From: Gammaproteobacteria bacterium
GTDB taxonomy: Bacteria > Pseudomonadota > Gammaproteobacteria > SZUA-152
NCBI GenBank assembly: GCA_011321815.1
Contig: DROS01000012.1
Location: 1-54,499 of the forward strand
Direction of reading: 5' to 3'
Length of the DNA: 54,499 nt
Shown here: piece by piece, positions 1 through 7,952 of the stretch
How the letters are laid out: every line of letters begins with the position of its first letter
Numbering within the stretch: the first letter of the stretch is position 1
Notes under the pieces: generated by a model
Told to the model about the DNA's origin: nothing
What the model saw: only the letters and a program-made list of their open reading frames with translations
Databases searched by the model: none
Position numbers and translations under genes: made by a program

Positions 1-106
1 AGAATTCATCGTTGCCACAGAGGAAGGCTCGACGGACACAGCGTGAGATGCAGTGATAGTAGGGTGTTGATTCCAGGCAGACTTGGTTTTTGCGCGGTGT
101 TGGCAT
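1..106 (-). CDS. Y1 (RAYT/IS200-like) transposase, N-terminal part cut by window edge
   Basis: Reading leftwards from an ATG at 104-106, 35 codons stay open to the window edge. The peptide begins [10 protein letters not shown] and continues with [10 protein letters not shown] and VRRAFLCG, the conserved N-terminus of Y1 transposase family proteins (REP-associated tyrosine transposases), which cut and rejoin single-stranded DNA with a catalytic tyrosine. The HUH motif and catalytic Tyr would lie outside the window. A good ribosome site (AAGAAGG, six bases before the ATG) supports the start. The upstream region and first 18 codons are duplicated just to the right. Family is confident; whether the gene is intact cannot be seen. 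Confidence 0.75.
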   Translation of the reverse strand, partial: MPTPRKNQVCLESTPYYHCISRCVRRAFLCGNDEF

Positions 107-371
107 CCGTGCCTTCTTTGTTCCATGTGAATTGTGAGTAGTACGTCCCGAAATCTAACGAGGATCGGTTTAGATGTCAATTAATTTATGGGTGTCTTGG
201 TTTTTTGTTGATGGTGATAGTAGGGTGTTGATTCCAGGCAGACCTGGTTTTTGCGCGGTGTTGGCATCCGTGCCTTCTTTGTTCCGTGTGAATTGTGAGT
301 AGTACGTCCCGAAATCTAACGAGGATCGGTTTGGATGTCAATTGATTTATGGGTGTCTTGGTTTTTGTTGA
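53..371. repeat. 161-bp tandem duplication spanning a transposase start
   Basis: Bases 53-213 are repeated almost exactly from 214 to about 371, with a period of 161. Differences are a handful of single-base changes (for example acttgg/acctgg and ccatgtg/ccgtgtg). Each unit holds the first 18 codons of the minus-strand Y1 transposase, its ribosome site and about 105 bases of upstream DNA ending in the TTTATGGGTGTCTTGG repeat. Confidence 0.9.
181..267 (-). pseudogene. Duplicated, truncated 5' end of the Y1 transposase gene
   Basis: A second ATG 161 bases to the right of the transposase start repeats the same first 18 codons ([10 protein letters not shown]...TPYYH) with the same ribosome-binding sequence. 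After the last shared His the frame runs into duplicated upstream DNA and stops at TAA (181-183), giving a 28-residue peptide. This is the direct result of a tandem duplication rather than a separate gene. It may still be translated, because its ribosome site is intact. Confidence 0.7.
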
Positions 372-431
372 ATTAATTTATGGGTGTCTTGGTTTTTGTT
401 GGTTTTTTGTTGATGGGTGTCTTGGTTTTTT
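183..431. repeat. Short direct repeats, TTTATGGGTGTCTTGGTTTT type
   Basis: The core GGGTGTCTTGG occurs four times, at about 190, 351, 382 and 415, each followed by a T-run and usually by GTTG. The first two lie at the ends of the 161-bp units. The last two are extra tandem copies with spacing of about 31-33. They sit immediately upstream of the transposase copies and may be ends or targets of the element. Confidence 0.8.
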
Positions 432-656
432 GTGATCATTTTTTGTCGTAAGGGGGGCATCATCTTTTCCTTGGGTGAAAGACCTGTAGTGGTCGTTAAG
501 GAGTGTGGTTGATGATGACGTGAAGTGAATTAAGGCGAAAAAAGGTGGGAAAAAAGCTACCGCGAAGCGGTTTAGTTCAACGTGGATTAAGTTTTCCACC
601 CCATAAACCTCACAATTGTCTACGAGTAGATGTGAAGTATTTGAGTTCAATAACAA
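432..656. other. Non-coding stretch, no gene supported
   Basis: An open frame crosses this region on the minus strand, but its C-terminal residues are just the translated short repeats (PRHP-type) and the rest resembles no family I recognise. It has no convincing ribosome site. I see no RNA gene or clear terminator. Confidence 0.5.
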
Positions 657-1343
657 TCAGTCAGAAAAGAAAATATTCCCGAAATACGCCGTAGCTGATT
701 GCCCGGTGTTGTCGCCATCGACCATCACGGCAATGGCGTCAATTTTCTTTATGTCTTTACCAAAAAAATTTTTTAGGTCTTTACGTACATTGCGGCGTTC
801 GGTTATCCATTGTCCAAGCTGTTTTTCGCCTGAGCGCACGGCAAGCATTTTTGCGTTGCCAGTGTAGGCGTTGGGCCATTCGCTGCCGACAGGCTGGTTG
901 CTGGACCACACATAATTAATTGCTTTGGTATTCCAAAAAAATACGCCGCCGGATACCACTACATAAATGCGTGCGGGATAATCGTCACCTTCTTTGCTGC
1001 GTTCGTTGTTATTTTTAAACAGGTTTTGCACCTGCCATGACCAGTTTAAATATGGTGTTTTGGTCAGATCAATATTCACTTCCTTGAACAAACCCGAGGC
1101 TTGGCCTTGAGTGCTGGCGCGTAATATCTGTTGGCCGTTTTTTAAGTCGTTGCTGTTAATGCCTGCGGTTTTTGCATCTACAAAACCGTACTGGCTGTTG
1201 CCTTCAAACGATTTTTCTTCCCAGCCTGCCAGATTAGCCTCACTGAAATCAGCGACTCGGTTAACCGTTCCGGCAGGCAGTAAGACGGGGACAGACAATA
1301 TTGTTATAAACAGCAATGTCTGCAAAAAAACGGGGGGGTGCAT
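657..1343 (-). CDS. DUF3047 family secreted protein
   Basis: This 228-residue protein starts with a hydrophobic signal segment (residues 5-24) followed by a mature domain of DUF3047 type, a family of unknown function. Family-like features include the LNWSWQV segment in the middle, the IYVVVSGG strand, and a C-terminal AVMVDGDNTGQSATAYFG stretch. The fold is probably a secreted beta-sandwich. It starts 11 bases after the malic enzyme stop and may be co-transcribed with it, although its ribosome site (AGAAAAG) is weak. The last codons abut the repeat-rich left end, so a terminator may have been disturbed. Family assignment is good; function is unknown. Confidence 0.75.
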   Translation of the reverse strand: MHPPVFLQTLLFITILSVPVLLPAGTVNRVADFSEANLAGWEEKSFEGNSQYGFVDAKTAGINSNDLKNGQQILRASTQGQASGLFKEVNIDLTKTPYLNWSWQVQNLFKNNNERSKEGDDYPARIYVVVSGGVFFWNTKAINYVWSSNQPVGSEWPNAYTGNAKMLAVRSGEKQLGQWITERRNVRKDLKNFFGKDIKKIDAIAVMVDGDNTGQSATAYFGNIFFSD

Positions 1344-1354
1344 GCTGGCTTTTC

Positions 1355-2644
1355 TCAGGCTTTGTTTTCCGCCAATACCGGATAATGCGCCGGGTATGGC
1401 AGCTGTGCCACGCCACTGTCTACCGCCGCTCTGGCAACGGCGGATGCCACAAATTCCAGCAGGCGTGGATGAAACGGTTTGGGAATAATGTAATCCGGGC
1501 CAAAGGTCATGCTTTCAACACCATAGGCTTTGCATACTTCAACCGGTACCGGTTCATGGGTCAGTTGTTGCAAGGCACGCACGGCGGCAATCATCATGTC
1601 TTCATTGATGCGTCGTGCGCGCACATCCAGCGCGCCGCGAAAGATAAACGGGAAGCCCAATACATTGTTTACCTGGTTCGGGTGATCACTGCGCCCTGTG
1701 GCCATGATCATGTCATCACGCAGACGATGGGCCAGTTCGGGGTCAATTTCCGGGTCCGGGTTGGACAGTGCAAACACTATGGGTTTTGGTGCCATGGCCA
1801 TTAATGCCGCTTCGTCAAGCAGGTTGGCTCCGGAAACGCCGATAAATACGTCGGCACCACTCATGGCGTCCAGCAGGGTGTTTTTGCTGCTGTCTTCACT
1901 GGCGAAGGACCATTTGTACGGATTCAGTCCTTTGCGGTCGGTGTGAATCACTCCTTTGCGGTCCAGCATGAGGATGTTATTGCGGTGTGCGCCGAGTGAC
2001 ACCAAAAGCCGCATGGAGGCGATGCCTGCTGATCCTGCGCCGAGACAGACAATTTTTGCGGCATCAAGTTTTTTGCCTTGAATCTGCAAGGCGTTGAGCA
2101 GGCCTGCGGCAACAATAATTGCTGTGCCGTGCTGGTCGTCATGAAACACGGGGATATCCAGTTGGTCGATAAGCGTCTGCTCGATTTCAAAACAGCGTGG
2201 TGCGGCGATGTCTTCCAGGTTGATACCACCAAAGGTGGGGGCAATACCTGCTACGGTGCTGATAAACTCGGCGGCACTTGCGGCGTCCACTTCGATATCA
2301 AACACGTCGATGTCAGCAAATTTTTTAAACAACACACCCTTGCCTTCCATTACCGGTTTGGCTGCCAGTGCGCCGGTATCACCCAGCCCCAGCACGGCGC
2401 TGCCATCGGTCACCACCGCCACCAGATTACCCTTGGCGGTATATTGATATGCCGCATCGGGGCTTTCGGCAATGGCCCGTACCGGCTCTGCCACACCCGG
2501 CGTATACGCCAGCGACAGTTCCTGCTGGGTGTCACAGGGTTTGGTGATTTCGGTGGCAATTTTGCCGGGGCGTTTGCCTGCCTGATTGGCAACATTGATT
2601 CCCGCGTGGTAGTCCAGCGCTTTTTGCTTCATGTCTTCGCTCAT
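1355..2644 (-). CDS. NAD(P)-dependent malic enzyme, short form
   Basis: Catalyses oxidative decarboxylation of malate to pyruvate and CO2, giving NAD(P)H, in the cytoplasm. The 429-residue product has the family motifs AYTPGVAEP (Tyr47), VTDGSAVLGLGDTG (78-91), MEGKGVLFKKFA with Lys102, the metal-binding FHDDQHGTA, and a nucleotide-binding GAGSAGIA loop near residue 200. The phosphotransacetylase-like C-terminal domain found in 760-residue MaeB proteins is absent, so this is the short YtsJ-like form. Whether it uses NAD or NADP is not clear from the sequence. A start at Met5 is possible. With the malate dehydrogenase at 6533 it gives the cell a malate node linking the TCA cycle and pyruvate. 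Confidence 0.92.
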   Translation of the reverse strand: MSEDMKQKALDYHAGINVANQAGKRPGKIATEITKPCDTQQELSLAYTPGVAEPVRAIAESPDAAYQYTAKGNLVAVVTDGSAVLGLGDTGALAAKPVMEGKGVLFKKFADIDVFDIEVDAASAAEFISTVAGIAPTFGGINLEDIAAPRCFEIEQTLIDQLDIPVFHDDQHGTAIIVAAGLLNALQIQGKKLDAAKIVCLGAGSAGIASMRLLVSLGAHRNNILMLDRKGVIHTDRKGLNPYKWSFASEDSSKNTLLDAMSGADVFIGVSGANLLDEAALMAMAPKPIVFALSNPDPEIDPELAHRLRDDMIMATGRSDHPNQVNNVLGFPFIFRGALDVRARRINEDMMIAAVRALQQLTHEPVPVEVCKAYGVESMTFGPDYIIPKPFHPRLLEFVASAVARAAVDSGVAQLPYPAHYPVLAENKA

Positions 2645-2707
2645 AGTATGTCCGCTTTTGTTTTATGATCATGGCGTTCTTCGTCAGACCCGCCGCTTTG
2701 TAGAATG

Positions 2708-3547
2708 TTACGGTACGACTTCCAGACTGGCCGGGTGCCGCAGCCGCATTACCAGCTGTTTTTTATACGGTGACAGCCAGCCCCGCACCATAATGTTTTT
2801 GCCGCGCAAAGAGTGTAGCTGCCGCTGGTCAAACCATTCCAGGTCGGTGCGCGCAATACGCACAGCCACGCCTTCGCGTGCCCCTTCGCCGGTGCGCGGC
2901 TGAAAGTTCAGCCACAGTGAGCGCCGGCTTTCGCCCATCTGCAACACACGGCCACGGATAATGCGAAATCCCCGGCTGTCCCGCGAAAGTTTCCTCACCG
3001 GAACAGGGCGATAAATATTCTGCCACACACCTTTCCTGGCCTTGCGCGCTTTGTTTTCTGCCGTTCGGTAGCAATCAAGCTGCATTACATTGGGCGGCAC
3101 TACGATTTGCGCTGCCAGGCCTGCCTCCAGCAAGGCCGCTTCAACACTTTTGCCATCCTGCAAATAGACATGCGCCAGCAGACGTCCGTAATGATCCCGT
3201 TTCTCCCGGTCAAAACGTAAGCCTACTGGGGTGGTTTTGCCCAGTAGTGCTTGCAGGGTTTCGCGGGCTGCTTCGGCCAGTGGTTCGGATGGTCTGCCCT
3301 TGCGTCCGATCTCCGGTGCGTTAATGCCGATTAAACGTACTGAACGTCCGTCGCGCAGCCGCAGGGTGTCTCCGTCAATGACCTGAGCCACTGTGACGGT
3401 TTCATCGACAGCATTAGCGGCACAGTTTGCCTGCCTGGTTTGTGCCGCCATTGCCGGCGCACTAACGATGGCAAAATAAAACAGCAGGCAAACAAAAAGG
3501 GCGCCCTGCGGGGACGCCCTTTTTTTGCTGGTTCTCTTATACGCCAT
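2708..3547 (-). CDS. Secreted SNase-fold (thermonuclease-like) protein
   Basis: A 279-residue protein with a staphylococcal nuclease fold in residues about 50-170. The calcium/active-site strand VIDGDTLRLRDG, VRLIGINAPE with the catalytic Arg and Glu nearby, and RDHYGRLLAHVYL with the second catalytic Arg are all present. The N-terminus carries a signal sequence (basic residues, then ALFVCLLFYFAIV and a likely cut after APAMA), so export is expected. Residues 190-279 form an OB-like C-terminal extension of unknown role. A terminator-like hairpin sits inside the signal-peptide codons (3494-3526), so a later start is possible, though that would remove the hydrophobic core. DNA or RNA hydrolysis is likely but unproven. 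Confidence 0.8.
   Translation of the reverse strand: MAYKRTSKKRASPQGALFVCLLFYFAIVSAPAMAAQTRQANCAANAVDETVTVAQVIDGDTLRLRDGRSVRLIGINAPEIGRKGRPSEPLAEAARETLQALLGKTTPVGLRFDREKRDHYGRLLAHVYLQDGKSVEAALLEAGLAAQIVVPPNVMQLDCYRTAENKARKARKGVWQNIYRPVPVRKLSRDSRGFRIIRGRVLQMGESRRSLWLNFQPRTGEGAREGVAVRIARTDLEWFDQRQLHSLRGKNIMVRGWLSPYKKQLVMRLRHPASLEVVP
3494..3526 (-). terminator. Rho-independent terminator of rpmE, inside the nuclease ORF
   Basis: The stem GGGCG-CCC pairs with GGG-CGCCC around a four-base loop, with one bulged base. It is flanked by seven A/T on one side and five on the other, so it could work in both directions. It lies about 100 bases past the rpmE stop. It also overlaps codons for residues about 8-18 of the downstream nuclease. 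Confidence 0.75.
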
Positions 3548-3623
3548 TTGCTGCTGCCTTTGCTACAGCAAAAACTGTGCGCCTGCTCCGTGTTGCGGTA
3601 CGCGCGAATCAGCAATTCGAGCT

Positions 3624-3833
3624 TTATTTCGCACCATATTTCTGGCGGAACTTGTCGACACGACCACCGGTATCCACAATTTTCTGCTTGCCGGTGTAAA
3701 ACGGATGGCAGGAAGAGCAGACATCCAGGTGCAATTCTTTATCCAGATCCAGTGTGGAGCGGGTTTCAAAGGTATTCCCGCAGCTGCATTTCACCTTGAT
3801 ATCGTGGTACGCGGGATGAATTTCCGACTTCAT
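3624..3833 (-). CDS. rpmE: Ribosomal protein L31, zinc-binding type
   Basis: A 69-residue L31 of the 50S subunit. It starts [10 protein letters not shown] and keeps the zinc ligands as CxC (Cys16, Cys18) and CxxC (Cys39, Cys42), with the typical ending HPFYTGKQK...GRVDKF. The four cysteines mark the C+ form, which is usually exchanged for a cysteine-free paralogue under zinc limitation. No such paralogue is in the window. The start is set by a GAGGTT ribosome site just upstream. The reading frame stays open upstream of the ATG, but that part has no L31 similarity. A strong promoter lies at 3908-3936 and a terminator follows. Confidence 0.96.
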   Translation of the reverse strand: MKSEIHPAYHDIKVKCSCGNTFETRSTLDLDKELHLDVCSSCHPFYTGKQKIVDTGGRVDKFRQKYGAK

Positions 3834-3907
3834 GCTATCAACCTCAAATCTGTTCGTATGAGCGCCCTGTGGACATGCCACCATGAGGGGACGCTTGAGA
3901 GCCGCGC

Positions 3908-3936
3908 ATTCTAAGGGAATTTTGCTGGCACAGCAA
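3908..3936 (-). promoter_or_regulatory. Sigma70-type promoter for rpmE
   Basis: On the minus strand TTGCTG (3931-3936) and TAGAAT (3908-3913) are separated by exactly 17 bases, about 75 bases before the rpmE ATG. This is a near-consensus arrangement. Confidence 0.65.
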
Positions 3937-4283
3937 GAGCCAGCCTTGTCCAATGTGGCGTGAGCCCTACAAGAGAAGGAAAAGGGATAGATTGTAGATT
4001 GTAGATTGTGGCAATACGTGAATTGCGTCATTGAATGTTGGCTTCCACGCTCCTGTGTGGGGCTCCAAACCCGGCTAACAGTGGGCACAGTATGCATTTT
4101 CATGCGGGGCATGGCGCGAGAGGTGTCTGCGGCAGGCGCTATTCAGATAACCAGTATGCGCTATCGCATGCGGCCGCAGTAACGCGGGAACGTGGGAATG
4201 AAAGAACCGGAACAGCAGGGAAACAGCTGCAGGGCGGGTGGTTTTTTGTACCCGCGCATACGCTGGCCGGGTGATTTAATCCT
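3937..4283. other. Intergenic stretch with a small GATTGTA repeat
   Basis: No gene is supported between the rpmE promoter and the Nif3-like gene. Bases 3990-4010 contain three consecutive 7-base units (GATTGTA, GATTGTA, GATTGTG). The rest shows no clear RNA fold or terminator. Confidence 0.5.
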
Positions 4284-5054
4284 TCACACCGGGTTGTCGA
4301 TGTCCACAAATTCCACTTCCAATCCAAAGTGCGTGGCAAGATGTGCGCCCAGGGCCTGCACACCACCGCGCTCCGTGGCGTGGTGACCCGCGCTGAAAAA
4401 ATGCAGGCCCAGTTCACGGGCCACATGCACCGTTTGCTCGGAAACCTCCCCCGTTACAAAGGCGTCCACACCCAGCGCTGCCGCCCGTTCAAGATACGAT
4501 TGTGCGGCTCCGGTGCACCAGGCGAGGGTATGAATGTCATCACTGCCCCCGGCAATATGCAATGCCTCCCGGCTCAGTTTGCGGGCCAGCCTTTCACCGA
4601 AGGCTGTGGCGCTCATGGCTTGTGCCAGCCGGCCGTATTGTCCAATGGCCGGGCCTGCATGCGTGCCGCTTTCACTTCCAAAAGCGCCCTCTATCTGTAG
4701 CCCCAGCAATTTTGCCAGTTGCGTGTTATTTCCCAACTCCGGGTGGGCATCCAGTGGCAGGTGGTAGGCCAGCAGATTAATATCGGCTGCCATCAGTGCA
4801 CCAATACGCCGCCTTTTCATGCCGATAATGCGAGCCTCTTCTCCTGTCCAGAAATACCCGTGATGCACCAGCAGCGCATCGGCCTCCCGCGCCACCGCTG
4901 CGTCCACCAGCGCCTGGGAGGCAGTGACCCCGGTAATTATTTTTTTTATTACGGCACGACCTTCCACTTGCAGGCCATTGGGGGCATAGTCGGCAAAGGC
5001 CTGCACATTGAGCATTTCCGCCAGATACGTCAGTAATTCGTCGCGTTGTACCAT
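4284..5054 (-). CDS. Nif3-like dinuclear metal-centre protein (YbgI/GCH1-type-2 homologue)
   Basis: Member of the Nif3/YbgI family, which forms toroidal hexamers with a two-metal site; cellular role is still debated. The metal ligands are visible as the His pair LLVHHG (residues 64-65), HLPLDAHPE, and the C-terminal GHHATERGGV with its His and Glu. I place the start at 5054 (MVQRDELLTYL), because the family begins with this helix; a longer frame adds 12 residues with no similarity. Product 256 residues, close to the E. coli homologue. It is divergent from the protease gene at 5136, a pairing seen in other proteobacteria. Confidence 0.88.
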   Translation of the reverse strand: MVQRDELLTYLAEMLNVQAFADYAPNGLQVEGRAVIKKIITGVTASQALVDAAVAREADALLVHHGYFWTGEEARIIGMKRRRIGALMAADINLLAYHLPLDAHPELGNNTQLAKLLGLQIEGAFGSESGTHAGPAIGQYGRLAQAMSATAFGERLARKLSREALHIAGGSDDIHTLAWCTGAAQSYLERAAALGVDAFVTGEVSEQTVHVARELGLHFFSAGHHATERGGVQALGAHLATHFGLEVEFVDIDNPV

Positions 5055-5135
5055 TGCTTGTTCCCTGTTTTTACTTGATGGTCTCATCATAATCCGAAAA
5101 GCCGGGATCGGGGAGCCGTGCTATTCTTTCGCTTT

Positions 5136-6296
5136 ATGAAAAAACCCAATCTTTATCTGTTTTTGTTCAAAGCCGTGGTCGCCGGACTGGCCGCAGCTTT
5201 TGTGGTTCTGCTTCTGCGCCCCGACCTGCTTGGCCAGCAACGGCCAGTGGTGGAACTCAAGCAAAGCCCGGCAATCCACAGCAAGCCGGGGCAGTTCGGT
5301 AACGGTCCGGTATCTTACGCACGCGCCGTAGAGGCCGCTGCACCTGCCGTGGTCAACATTTATACCACCAAGGTCATCACCGAGCGGGTCAACCCGCTGC
5401 TGCGTTATTTTTTTGGTGATCAATATGTGCCCCGCCAGCGTCTGGAAAACAATCTGGGCTCCGGCGTCATCGTCAGTGACCAGGGTTATATTCTCACCAA
5501 CAATCACGTTATCGCCGGAGCCGCCGGTATCGAAGTGCTGCTGCGCGATGGCCGTAGCGCCGAGGCAAAACTGGTGGGCACAGACCCGGAATCCGATATT
5601 GCCGTTTTGAAAGTCGATCTCGATACCGTGCCTGTCATTACTTTCAATCTCGCCAGCAGCATGCGTGTGGGCGATGTTGTGCTGGCCATTGGCAACCCTT
5701 TTGGCGTGGGGCAAACGGTCACCATGGGCATCATCAGCGCCACCGGTCGTGACCATATGGGCATCAATACCTTTGAGAATTTCATCCAGACGGATGCAGC
5801 CATCAACCCCGGCAATTCCGGCGGTGCGCTTATTGACGCTTATGGCAACCTGGTGGGCATTAATACCGCCATCTTTACCAAATCCGGGGGGTCACAAGGT
5901 ATCGGCTTTGCCATTCCCATGAGCATTGCCCGTGACGTCATGGAACAGCTCATCGAGACCGGGCGTGTTTCGCGCGGCTGGCTGGGAGTGGAAACGCAGG
6001 ACATCACCCCGCAACTGGCCGAGTCATTTAATCTGCAAGACATCACGGGTGTAATTATCGCCGGTATTCAGCGTAGCGGCCCCGCCGCACGGGCCGGGTT
6101 GCGTCCCGGCGATATTATTCTGTCGATCAATGGCAAACCGGCCAGTGACAGTAAAACCGTGATGAATCAAATTGCCTTTACCTCATCCGGCGAAAAACTA
6201 CGCCTGAAGATTTTGCGTCATGGCAAGGAAATGGATGCCGAAGCCGTGGTCGGGGAACGCCCTCCACCAACCCGTCGACCGCGTAATCGTAGTTAG
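5136..6296 (+). CDS. Membrane-anchored HtrA/Deg serine protease with one PDZ domain (AlgW/DegS-like)
   Basis: Periplasmic trypsin-like protease held to the inner membrane by a segment at residues 11-28. The catalytic triad is His124 (TNNHVI), Asp154 (SDIAVLKV) and Ser228 (GNSGGAL). One PDZ domain follows (about 285-370), containing GIQRSGPAARAGLRPGDII. One PDZ plus an N-terminal anchor fits DegS/AlgW, which sense misfolded outer-membrane proteins and cut the anti-sigma factor RseA/MucA. No rseA or rpoE is in the window. A GTG at 5118 would add six residues (MLFFRF); neither start has an ideal ribosome site. The C-terminus ends in a short basic tail (RRPRNRS). Confidence 0.92.
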   Translation: MKKPNLYLFLFKAVVAGLAAAFVVLLLRPDLLGQQRPVVELKQSPAIHSKPGQFGNGPVSYARAVEAAAPAVVNIYTTKVITERVNPLLRYFFGDQYVPRQRLENNLGSGVIVSDQGYILTNNHVIAGAAGIEVLLRDGRSAEAKLVGTDPESDIAVLKVDLDTVPVITFNLASSMRVGDVVLAIGNPFGVGQTVTMGIISATGRDHMGINTFENFIQTDAAINPGNSGGALIDAYGNLVGINTAIFTKSGGSQGIGFAIPMSIARDVMEQLIETGRVSRGWLGVETQDITPQLAESFNLQDITGVIIAGIQRSGPAARAGLRPGDIILSINGKPASDSKTVMNQIAFTSSGEKLRLKILRHGKEMDAEAVVGERPPPTRRPRNRS

Positions 6297-6532
6297 CGTC
6301 AGCATGAAGAAACAGGAAACCTGGCGTTTATTACACAGAGGCCGCCGTGGCGCAGGGCTGCGGGAACCAGAAAAAAGGGCCAGAATCCCACTCCATACGG
6401 TAATTGTTGACACACCCTGAAAATATAAAAAGAGCAAAAATCCATCGTTGAAAAACACCGATGAAACGTGTCCATGAGCTCGTGGTCTACCACTACAGTA
6501 TCCGAATAATAATCCCAAGAAGGAGAACCCTG

Positions 6533-7456
6533 ATGAATAAAATCGCCATCATCGGTGCAGGCCGGGTCGGTGAATCCACCGCGCAAATTCTCGCCAAAGA
6601 AGAGCTGTGTCGGGAGTTGGTTTTACTTGATATCCATGAGGGCATGCCGCAGGGCGTAGCACTGGACATTCAGGAGTCCGCCTCGCTGTTGCGTTTTGAT
6701 ACGCGCGTAACCGGAGCCACTGATCCCGCTGCTATTGCGGGTGCAGACATCATCATCGTTACCGCCGGTATCCCGCGCAAACCAGGCATGTCCCGTTCCG
6801 ATGTTTTGGAGACCAATCTTTCCATCATCGACAAAATTGTCGCTGATGCGCTCACACATGCCCCTGACGCCATGCTTATCATGGTCACCAATCCGGTGGA
6901 CGTACTCACCTGGTATGCCTGGCAAAAATCCGGCTGGCCCCGTCACCGGGTATTTGGCCAGTCCGGCGCATTGGATACGGCGCGCATGACCAGCTTCATC
7001 GCCCTCGAAACCGGTTATTCAATCAAGGATATTTCTGCCCTGGTGCTGGGTGGACATGGTGACGCCATGGTACCACTGCCACGTTTTACTGATATTGCAG
7101 GCATCCCCATCACTCATTTTCTGAGTGAAGAAAAAATCAAGCAAATCAATCAACGCACCCGACAGGGTGGTGGTGAAATCCTGGCGCTGAAACAACATTC
7201 CAGCGCCTATGATTCCCCCGCCGCTGCGGTCGCCACCATGGTGGACGCCATCAGCCATAACCGTCGTCGCATCCTGCCCTGTGTGAGTGTGCTGGATGGT
7301 GAATACGGCCAGCGCGATATCGCCATGGGTGTGCCGGCGGTGCTGACTGAAGCCGGGCTCACTGACATTATCGAGCTGCAACTCAACGCAGATGAACAAG
7401 CCGCGTTTCAGGCCTCGGCCGACATGGTGTCTGCGGATATTGCTACTTTGCGTTAG
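6533..7456 (+). CDS. mdh: Malate dehydrogenase, LDH-like family
   Basis: Interconverts malate and oxaloacetate with NAD(H). The 307-residue protein has the Rossmann loop GAGRVGEST (8-16), the substrate-binding arginines in GIPRKPGMSR (Arg82, Arg88) and Arg151, and the catalytic His175 in GGHGDAMVP. This pattern belongs to the tetrameric LDH-like MDH group (as in green bacteria), not the enterobacterial dimeric type. The start is fixed by AAGGAG eight bases before ATG 6533; a longer open frame upstream has no similarity. It is a single gene followed by a broken gene on the other strand. Confidence 0.93.
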   Translation: MNKIAIIGAGRVGESTAQILAKEELCRELVLLDIHEGMPQGVALDIQESASLLRFDTRVTGATDPAAIAGADIIIVTAGIPRKPGMSRSDVLETNLSIIDKIVADALTHAPDAMLIMVTNPVDVLTWYAWQKSGWPRHRVFGQSGALDTARMTSFIALETGYSIKDISALVLGGHGDAMVPLPRFTDIAGIPITHFLSEEKIKQINQRTRQGGGEILALKQHSSAYDSPAAAVATMVDAISHNRRRILPCVSVLDGEYGQRDIAMGVPAVLTEAGLTDIIELQLNADEQAAFQASADMVSADIATLR

Positions 7457-7486
7457 AGGGTGTTAAATCCTGTTCTGCGAGCAGTA

Positions 7487-7705
7487 TCACCTGCGAAGGG
7501 TAATCAAACGCCCTTTGTTGCAGTTGCGCATGCCCCGCCCCTTCTCCAGCGCCTCTGCGGACCATGTATGCCATGCCACAGGGCCGTCGCCGTGCATGGC
7601 CAGATAGGGTGAATCATGCTCACTCAGTTCATTGGCCGCCGCTGAGCCGGCCATGACAATGGCGGCGATCAGCATATGTGCCATCTTGGCTGTAAAAGAC
7701 GTCAT
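7487..7705 (-). pseudogene. Remnant of a DUF255 (YyaL-like) thioredoxin-fold gene
   Basis: The 72-residue frame starts with a signal-like segment (residues 1-24) and then reads ELSEHDSPYLAMHGDGPVAW, followed by HTWSAEALEKGR, the start of the DUF255 thioredoxin-like domain. The family then continues with a strand and a CHWC-type motif, but here the similarity ends at about residue 55 and the frame closes in unrelated basic residues. The gene is therefore cut or frameshifted before its active site. A different frame stays open to about 7450, which would fit an internal deletion that joined two ends of one gene. Confidence 0.65.
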
Positions 7706-7894
7706 TTCGCTGCTGTCCTGTTATGTGCACGCAGGGTACGTTGCTCAGGGAACGTGCCGTTATTCCTGTTGAGAACACAAAAGACCCCGATTGTTACCTT
7801 CTGACGCCACAAAAACCGAACCCTGCGCTCCTGTATGAATCAAACATGGTTGATAAACCCTTGTGGAATGAGCGTATTTCTCTGCCGCTGGGAG

Positions 7895-7903
7895 TGCTAA
7901 AAT
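7895..7903 (+). promoter_or_regulatory. Extended -10 promoter element before the Fe-S carrier gene
   Basis: TGCTAAAAT matches an extended -10 box about 50 bases before the ATG at 7953. No good -35 box is found at the right distance, which is usual for extended -10 promoters. A small hairpin (GCCTC-CTCAC-GAGGC, 7912-7926) lies in the leader. Confidence 0.4.
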
Positions 7904-7952
7904 CAGTCATTGCCTCCTCACGAGGCCCAACGACACATCACCGGAGCATATT

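Noticed and set aside
378-656. Minus-strand open frame of 92 codons
   Set aside because: Its end is translated short repeats, it has no ribosome site and no family match.
3990-4010. Three GATTGTA units as a CRISPR-like or phase-variable repeat
   Set aside because: Only three 7-base units, no spacers, and not within a gene or promoter.
6407-6429. TTGACA and TATAAA before mdh as a promoter
   Set aside because: The boxes are only 11 bases apart, too close for sigma70.
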